Part shown: positions 38,580-44,097 of the stretch, in pieces
Layout of the letters: each line of letters begins with the position of its first letter
Numbering within the stretch: position 1 is the first letter of the stretch
NCBI GenBank assembly: GCA_023659895.1
Contig: JAGXOL010000006.1
Span: 1-44,097, forward strand
DNA: 44,097 bases
DNA from: Candidatus Aenigmarchaeota archaeon LH_S7
GTDB taxonomy: Archaea > Aenigmatarchaeota > Aenigmatarchaeia > QMZS01
Direction: 5' to 3'
The notes under the pieces: generated by a model
The model's input: the letters and a program-made list of their open reading frames with translations, nothing else
The model's database searches: none
Told to the model about the DNA's origin: nothing
Position numbers and translations under genes: made by a program

Positions 38580-40259
38580 ATGAAAGGATTAGGAACTGCT
38601 GGGATGATAATGATTATTATTACAGGAATGACTGGACTCCTATTAATATTGATGAGTTCAGTAGGAGTAACCCCCCCTTATTACCATTCGTTACCTGAAA
38701 TGAAGTATATTGATATGCTTTCTTCTTACAATCATTTGACAGAAAATGCGGAAAGGTCAATAAATTCCGGTTCAGAAGAGTTTTTTAGTAGTTCAAGTAA
38801 ACATCCTCTAAAATGGGAAAACTGGCCTGATGCAGATTCATTCAAATCAGATTTTAAGACTATTTTTTCCGGAAAATTAGAGAATATGGCTTTGGATTAT
38901 CTTAATTCAGTTTCACAACCTGAACAAAGTGTTACTGTTGATTTTGCTACAATAAACAGTTCTATGTCCTATGATTCAGGGACAAAAAAATTGGATTGGA
39001 ACTACACTTATGGAATATTACTCTTTGTACCTTTACATGGAAAAGGGGAAAAACTTCATAGCATCAACACAACAGAGAAGATAACTGCTAGCTATGATTT
39101 CTTGGACTTGGATAAAGTTTATGCTTGTGCAAATGATTTTTTTGATAATCTGGAAAATTTTGAGTATGGGTTTAAGAAAAGTGAGAAAAGTAGATTGGAT
39201 ATTGAAAGAGAATTGGAAGCTGATTTACATAATAATTTGAATTCTTTTAGTAATTGTAATAATTTTGATTTGGATAAGGAAGTGGATGTGATCGTGGATG
39301 TCTCCTGCAGTACCTCAGAATGTACTTGCAGGTCAGTAGAAGAAGCGGAAATAATTTTAGTATTCAAGAACAAAAATACTAAGAGAAGTTTGGCTTTTTC
39401 AGACACTTTTAACAACTTTAGATGTGGGGAATCAGTGAGTCATTGTAAAAATGGGAAGGAGTGTTGCGTTTCTGGTTCATGCAATAGGGATTGTGTTGCA
39501 GGTGTTTGTAGTAATTGTTGGTCAGGTTCTGTTGATTACAAGTGTTCCCCAAAGGGAAATCCAAATTCAATAATAAATTACCAGTGTTATAAGACAGATT
39601 CAGGAGAGTACAAGTGCTTGGATAAATATGAGAACATTTTTTATAAGCATGGTGGCTCAAATTATTATTTGCACACCTTGGGCAGTATAAGTGTAAATTG
39701 TGGATCAGTAGGAACAGATTATTTGGAGATAGAAGGAGGTTCCGAGAATTACAAGATTGATTATAACGGGGTTGAAATAGGAATGAATACCCAAAAAATT
39801 GACTTGTGCAATGACAGCATCATACCAAGGAAGGATGGTAAGTTAGGCATTCATATAGCCTCAGATTATGGTGGTACAACCTATTATTACAAGATTGATG
39901 ATATCAATATAAATTTTGCTCTTTCTGAATACATAGAAAAATTAAATAAAGATTTAAAAGGGGATCGTTATTCTTTTGATACTGATTATCCATCAGAGAA
40001 TGAAATAGAAAATCACTATAAGGATCATATTGTATGTTATTTAAATCGTATATTTGCACATTCTTCTACTTTTGAATTTAAAGGATATTCTATAGATGTC
40101 ACTGTAGAAGAAGTTAAGCGCAATATTAAATTTAATTCTAAAGCAGTTAGAGGTTATTCAATAATCAAAGTTGAATTTAAAGAATCAGACGGAGACAAGG
40201 AGGTAGCAGTTCTTCAATATTTAATACCTATGGTAAATAAAAGTTATCTTTCTAAATAA
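38580..40259 (+). CDS. Large membrane-anchored Cys-rich extracellular protein (MKG leader)
   Basis: MKGLGTAGMIMIIITGMTGLLLILMSSVGV; central CGESVSHCKNGKECCVSGSCNRDCVAGVCSNC. Confidence 0.7.
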   Translation: MKGLGTAGMIMIIITGMTGLLLILMSSVGVTPPYYHSLPEMKYIDMLSSYNHLTENAERSINSGSEEFFSSSSKHPLKWENWPDADSFKSDFKTIFSGKLENMALDYLNSVSQPEQSVTVDFATINSSMSYDSGTKKLDWNYTYGILLFVPLHGKGEKLHSINTTEKITASYDFLDLDKVYACANDFFDNLENFEYGFKKSEKSRLDIERELEADLHNNLNSFSNCNNFDLDKEVDVIVDVSCSTSECTCRSVEEAEIILVFKNKNTKRSLAFSDTFNNFRCGESVSHCKNGKECCVSGSCNRDCVAGVCSNCWSGSVDYKCSPKGNPNSIINYQCYKTDSGEYKCLDKYENIFYKHGGSNYYLHTLGSISVNCGSVGTDYLEIEGGSENYKIDYNGVEIGMNTQKIDLCNDSIIPRKDGKLGIHIASDYGGTTYYYKIDDININFALSEYIEKLNKDLKGDRYSFDTDYPSENEIENHYKDHIVCYLNRIFAHSSTFEFKGYSIDVTVEEVKRNIKFNSKAVRGYSIIKVEFKESDGDKEVAVLQYLIPMVNKSYLSK

Positions 40260-40282
40260 TTAAATAAAAAATCTATAAAATT

Positions 40283-40435
40283 ATGGAAATCAGAGCAATT
40301 TTCGGGCTTATTTTGTTTGTGATAATCTTGGCTTTGGTCATCTATGGTTTGATGATGCAGGGAGTAAATGAGGGTTTTAACTCCGTATTTGATATTTTTG
40401 GGAATTGGGTAAGTAAATTATTCAGCTCTTCTTAA
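40283..40435 (+). CDS. 50-aa membrane microprotein, last gene of the MKG array
   Basis: MEIRAIFGLILFVIILALVIYGLMMQGVNEGFNSVFDIFGNWVSKLFSSS*. Confidence 0.6.
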   Translation: MEIRAIFGLILFVIILALVIYGLMMQGVNEGFNSVFDIFGNWVSKLFSSS

Positions 40436-40474
40436 TATCTGATTACAGATAAAGTCCCAAGTTCATAGTTTAGA

Positions 40475-42748
40475 CTATTGTCTATTATTTCTTTTTTCTA
40501 TTTTCCCAACTTTTAGTTTTGTTTCTAAGAGAATATCAGGATTCACAGAAATGGAATCAATTTTGTTTTTAATCAAGAACTTAGCATAATCTGGGTACTT
40601 GGAAGGTGCTTGTCCGCAAATTCCTACTGTTTTCTTCTTTTTGTGAGCAGTTTTTATTAACTCTCCTATGAATTTCTTTACAGCTTCATTCCTCTCATCA
40701 AACTTCAGCATTTGATTGTCCCTGCCCATTCCCAAGGTAAGTTGAGTCAAGTCATTAGAACCTACGGAAAAACCATCAAAGTACTTTGCGAATTCATCAG
40801 ATAATAAGATATTGCTTGGGATCTCAGCCATCACATAAACTTTTAAGTTCATCCTCAAACCTGCTTCTTTAATCAATTTTAAAACCTCTTTACCTTCCTC
40901 AATTGTCCTACAGAATGGTATCATCACATCCACATTTTTCAAACCCATCTCCTCCCTAACTTTCCTTATTGCTTTTAATTCCAATTTAAAAGCAGGCTTA
41001 AACTCTTTACTTATATATCTCGCAGCTCCCCTCCATCCTAGCATTGGGTTATTCTCTTTTGGCTCATATTTTTCCCCACCAATCAAATTCCTAAACTCAT
41101 TAGTTTTGAAATCTGAAAAACGTACTATGATTTGATTTGGATAAACAGAACTTGCAATGCTTGCAATTCCCTCAGTTAATTTCTCAACATAAAAGTCCTG
41201 TTTCTTTTTCTCAATAGCGTGTAGAGGATGATATTGTATTACTGAATTGATGATATGCTCAATCCTTGCTAATCCTACACCATCGGCTTGCAAATGAGAC
41301 AAGTCAAAAGCTTGTTCAGGAGTACCTAGAATTAACATAACTTTCGTTTTCGTTTTAGGCATCTTTTTGATATTTATTTTTTTAGTTTCAAATTTCAACT
41401 TCCCTTTCCAGACTTTCCCTATTGAAGAAGAACAATCCAAAGTTATTTCCTGCTTATCCTTCAAATTTTTTGTTACACCTTCAGCACCAACAATACAAGG
41501 AACACCTAACTCTCTTGAAACTATAGCAGCATGACTTGTGCTACCACCTCTTTCAGTTATAATCCCTTTCGCGGTTTTCATTATAGGTTCCCAATCAGGA
41601 TTAGTTTGCTCGGTTACAAGAATCTCACCTTTCTTGAACTCCTCAATTTTATTAACATCTTCAATCACGCGAACTTTTCCAGTTGAGATTTTTCTACCTA
41701 TTGCAACACCTTCAGCAATCTTTTCTCCCTCCTCAATCAACTTGTACTTTTCCACAACCCTCTTTCTTGAATGAACTGTTTCAGGTCTTGCCTGCACAAT
41801 ATACAATTTCTTGTCTTTACCATCCTTGGCCCATTCAATATCCATTGCTTTTCCATAGTGTTTTTCAATTAGCATAGCATATTTTGCAAGCTCTTCAGTT
41901 TCCTTTTCCCCTAAAACATATTTCTTCCTTTCAATTTTCTTAACAGTTTCTTTTTTCGTGCCTCGCTTTCCAAATACTAATTTTATTTTTTTGTCTCCTA
42001 ATTCTTTTTTAATTGTCTTCAAAGTTGGCTTGAAAACATAAAATGAATCAGGTTTCACGGTTCCCTTAACCACGAATTCCCCTAAACCATAACTCCCCTC
42101 TATTGCAATTATCTTTTCAAATCCGGAATTTGGTTCTATTGAGAACATAACACCTGCACAAGATTTGTCTGAACGAACCATTTTCTGTACACCAACAGAA
42201 AGTTTAACAGAAAACTGGTCAAAACCATTTTCCTTACGGTAGGAAATAGCCCTGTCTGTAAACAAAGAGGAATAACACTTAACAATAGCTTCCATTAATT
42301 CTTTCTCTCCTTTAACATTTAAGTATGTTTCCTGTTGTCCAGCAAAGGAAGCATTTGGGAGATCCTCAGCTGTAGCACTTGAACGAATTGCAACCTCTAA
42401 ATTACTTCCATATTTTTTTCTCAGTTTGTTATAACTTTTGTTTATTTCCTTTTTTAACTCTGAAGGAATCTTGGCCCTCAAAATCAAATTCCTAACTTTT
42501 TTCCCTCTCTCCCTTAAATTTTTCAAATTTTTCGTATCTAAGTCCTTTAATGTGTTTCTAATTTTGGAATCTAAATCATTCTTTTTAATGAATGTATCAT
42601 ATGCAGCACTTGTCAAAGCAAAACCATCTGGAACGCGAATTCCTTTTTTATTTAATTGCGAATACATTTCTCCCAAGGAAGCATTCTTACCACCAACTTT
42701 TGATACATTCTTGTAACGTATCTCAGAAAAAAATAGTATTGGCTTCAT
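40475..42748 (-). CDS. ppsA: Phosphoenolpyruvate synthase
   Basis: VGGKNASLGEM, AIRSSATAEDLPNASFAGQQETYLNV, TERGGSTSHAAIVSRELGVPCIVG, GSNDLTQLTLGMGRDN, GICGQAPSKYPDYAKFLI. Confidence 0.96.
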   Translation of the reverse strand: MKPILFFSEIRYKNVSKVGGKNASLGEMYSQLNKKGIRVPDGFALTSAAYDTFIKKNDLDSKIRNTLKDLDTKNLKNLRERGKKVRNLILRAKIPSELKKEINKSYNKLRKKYGSNLEVAIRSSATAEDLPNASFAGQQETYLNVKGEKELMEAIVKCYSSLFTDRAISYRKENGFDQFSVKLSVGVQKMVRSDKSCAGVMFSIEPNSGFEKIIAIEGSYGLGEFVVKGTVKPDSFYVFKPTLKTIKKELGDKKIKLVFGKRGTKKETVKKIERKKYVLGEKETEELAKYAMLIEKHYGKAMDIEWAKDGKDKKLYIVQARPETVHSRKRVVEKYKLIEEGEKIAEGVAIGRKISTGKVRVIEDVNKIEEFKKGEILVTEQTNPDWEPIMKTAKGIITERGGSTSHAAIVSRELGVPCIVGAEGVTKNLKDKQEITLDCSSSIGKVWKGKLKFETKKINIKKMPKTKTKVMLILGTPEQAFDLSHLQADGVGLARIEHIINSVIQYHPLHAIEKKKQDFYVEKLTEGIASIASSVYPNQIIVRFSDFKTNEFRNLIGGEKYEPKENNPMLGWRGAARYISKEFKPAFKLELKAIRKVREEMGLKNVDVMIPFCRTIEEGKEVLKLIKEAGLRMNLKVYVMAEIPSNILLSDEFAKYFDGFSVGSNDLTQLTLGMGRDNQMLKFDERNEAVKKFIGELIKTAHKKKKTVGICGQAPSKYPDYAKFLIKNKIDSISVNPDILLETKLKVGKIEKRNNRQ

Positions 42749-42860
42749 AATATATAATTAGATTTATTTAGTTACTTTGAACTAACCTTTTTGTTCTTTT
42801 TTCTCCTAAAATATAAATAAGGCAAAGTGGATAACTATATCTACTGATGAATACGAGAGT

Positions 42861-42995
42861 ATGAAATCTACAATAGAAATTCTATCTGACCATGATTTGA
42901 TGAGACAAATCAGAGAAAGTGAAAAAGCTATCAAAGAAGGCAAAGTGAGAGACTTAGATGAGCTTGAATCTAAAGAGAAAGATCATCAGTCTTAG
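42861..42995 (+). pseudogene. Phd/RelB-like antitoxin C-terminal remnant (or 44-aa short antitoxin)
   Basis: MKSTIEILSDHDLMRQIRESEKAIKEGKVRDLDELESKEKDHQS*; antitoxin-like coding continues upstream in frame (KWITISTDEYES) but has no usable start before a stop. Confidence 0.5.
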
Positions 42996-43158
42996 TAAGT
43001 TTTTCATTTCACCTTTATGTTTCGCACCATACTGCATGAGAGTATGGCAAAATTGGTTTAGCAATAAATAATTTGTTTTGATAAATACAAAACATTCTTC
43101 TGCTTTTGTGAAAAGCTATTATTTTCATCTTCTTTTCTAATTTATTCATAAAAATATA

Positions 43159-43581
43159 CTAAGCTTCTTGCTTTTGATCCCTCTTTACAAATTCAGGAAG
43201 TTTAACAGGTGGTAACAATTGCAAATCATCTGCAATTTTTATTGCTGCTATTGAACATCTCTTGAAGATATAATTCATCAAAGGCAAAGCCACTTCTTCA
43301 TCTAATTTTTCCTTTTTCTTCCATTTATTCAAAATATCCTTTTGCCTTTCGTGAGTGTAAAGAAGTTCCCCCTCAGCACTTATCTTTGCTTTTGTGGGCT
43401 CATATCCAACACTATATTCAAAATCAACAGCCAAGACCTTCTGCTTGGAGTTCCCAACATTAATTTCTCTTTCTTCAACCTTTTTCACTTTTGGCAAAGA
43501 AGAAGTTATCTTGACTTCTCCTGATGTTGGCTCTCCAATATCTCCTTGTAATTTCTTAAATCTGAAGCTCAAAACACCCAT
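43159..43581 (-). CDS. Conserved archaeal hypothetical protein, possibly SecB-like
   Basis: GEVKITSSLPKVKKVEEREINVGNSKQKVLAVDFEYSVGYEPTKAKISAEGELLY...; SecB-like (MJ0357-type) assignment is from memory of similar proteins, not a search. Confidence 0.45.
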   Translation of the reverse strand: MGVLSFRFKKLQGDIGEPTSGEVKITSSLPKVKKVEEREINVGNSKQKVLAVDFEYSVGYEPTKAKISAEGELLYTHERQKDILNKWKKKEKLDEEVALPLMNYIFKRCSIAAIKIADDLQLLPPVKLPEFVKRDQKQEA

Positions 43582-43712
43582 AATAGACTATAGAAAATTT
43601 TAAATGGATCATTTGTCTTAATTTTCTTTTATACTTAACCAAAGGCAGGAAAACTCCCGAATTTAATCGTGTAGAGGATTTGCCCTTAAAATAGTTTAAA
43701 ACATAATTAAAT

Positions 43713-44097
43713 ATGGTATGTGTTAGAAAAACGATTAAATGTAAAATAATAAAGCCAACAGAATTAAAATTAAATCAATTAAACAAAGAAAATAACAATA
43801 TTCAGGAACTGCTACAATTAGAAAAATTTGGACTGGATTTCTTACCTATTTACAATTCTCTTAAAAAGAAGGTTTATTCTGCTAACTTACAACAAGCCTT
43901 AAGATTTTACAAAAAGATTAAATTAGATAAAGAATATCCAATATCCTTTAGAAAGGATTTATTAGAGATTAGAAAAACAAATAACAAACTATCTAAATAT
44001 TGGATTAAAATACCTACTAAACAGAGGATAGGTGGATTAAAATTAGCAATTAAATCACAACCTTTTCAGTTTGAAGATTATGAGATTTGTGAATCCA
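43713..44097 (+). CDS. Partial CDS running off the window; N-terminus possibly of a TnpB/IS605 OrfB-like protein
   Basis: MVCVRKTIKCKIIKPTELKLNQLNKENNNIQELLQLEKFGLDFLPIYNSLKKKVYSANLQQALRFYKKIK...YWIKIPTKQRIGGLKLAIKSQPFQFEDYEICES; no stop before the window end. Confidence 0.45.
   Translation, partial: MVCVRKTIKCKIIKPTELKLNQLNKENNNIQELLQLEKFGLDFLPIYNSLKKKVYSANLQQALRFYKKIKLDKEYPISFRKDLLEIRKTNNKLSKYWIKIPTKQRIGGLKLAIKSQPFQFEDYEICES

Overview
AT-rich archaeal chromosome segment. The archaeal calls rest on split RNA polymerase A'/A'' genes, TFS, eS27, eL30, archaeal NusA and uS12, a proteasome alpha subunit and class III prepilins; the small genes and unusual content suggest a DPANN-like lineage, but this is inferred from gene content only. 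Housekeeping blocks: uS5-uL18 (minus); psmA, a PUA-like protein, thpR, nnrD and mgtC (minus); a bacterial-type GAPDH (plus); TFS, signal peptidase and eS27 (minus); rpoA1-rpoA2-rpl30e-nusA-rps12-trpS (plus); PEP synthase (minus). Two large accessory regions stand out. (1) A type IV pilus locus at about 5.3-16.2 kb: CBS-HTH, TadA-like ATPase and two TadC-like proteins on minus, plus several class III prepilin-like genes, a von Willebrand A (vWA) protein with a very Cys-rich insert, and a cohesin-like protein. It is flanked by two paralogous HerA/FtsK-like (DUF87-type) membrane ATPases, one fused to a large Ig-like/Cys-rich ectodomain with a 420-bp-period internal duplication. (2) A dense plus-strand array at about 29.3-40.4 kb of at least 14 single-pass membrane/secreted proteins, many starting MKG/MRG. 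Six are 38-54 aa microproteins below the supplied ORF cutoff. The others are large Cys-rich ectodomain proteins, including a second vWA protein and one ending in an Lcl_C/DUF1566-like domain. No ATPase or platform protein is visible inside this array, and I consider it the best candidate for an undescribed surface system. Between the two regions lie two intron-containing tRNA genes: tRNA-Lys(CTT), and a tRNA-Asp(GTC) interrupted in both the D arm and the T loop by long introns built from stem-loops. The right end carries an antitoxin remnant and the start of a possible TnpB-like gene.
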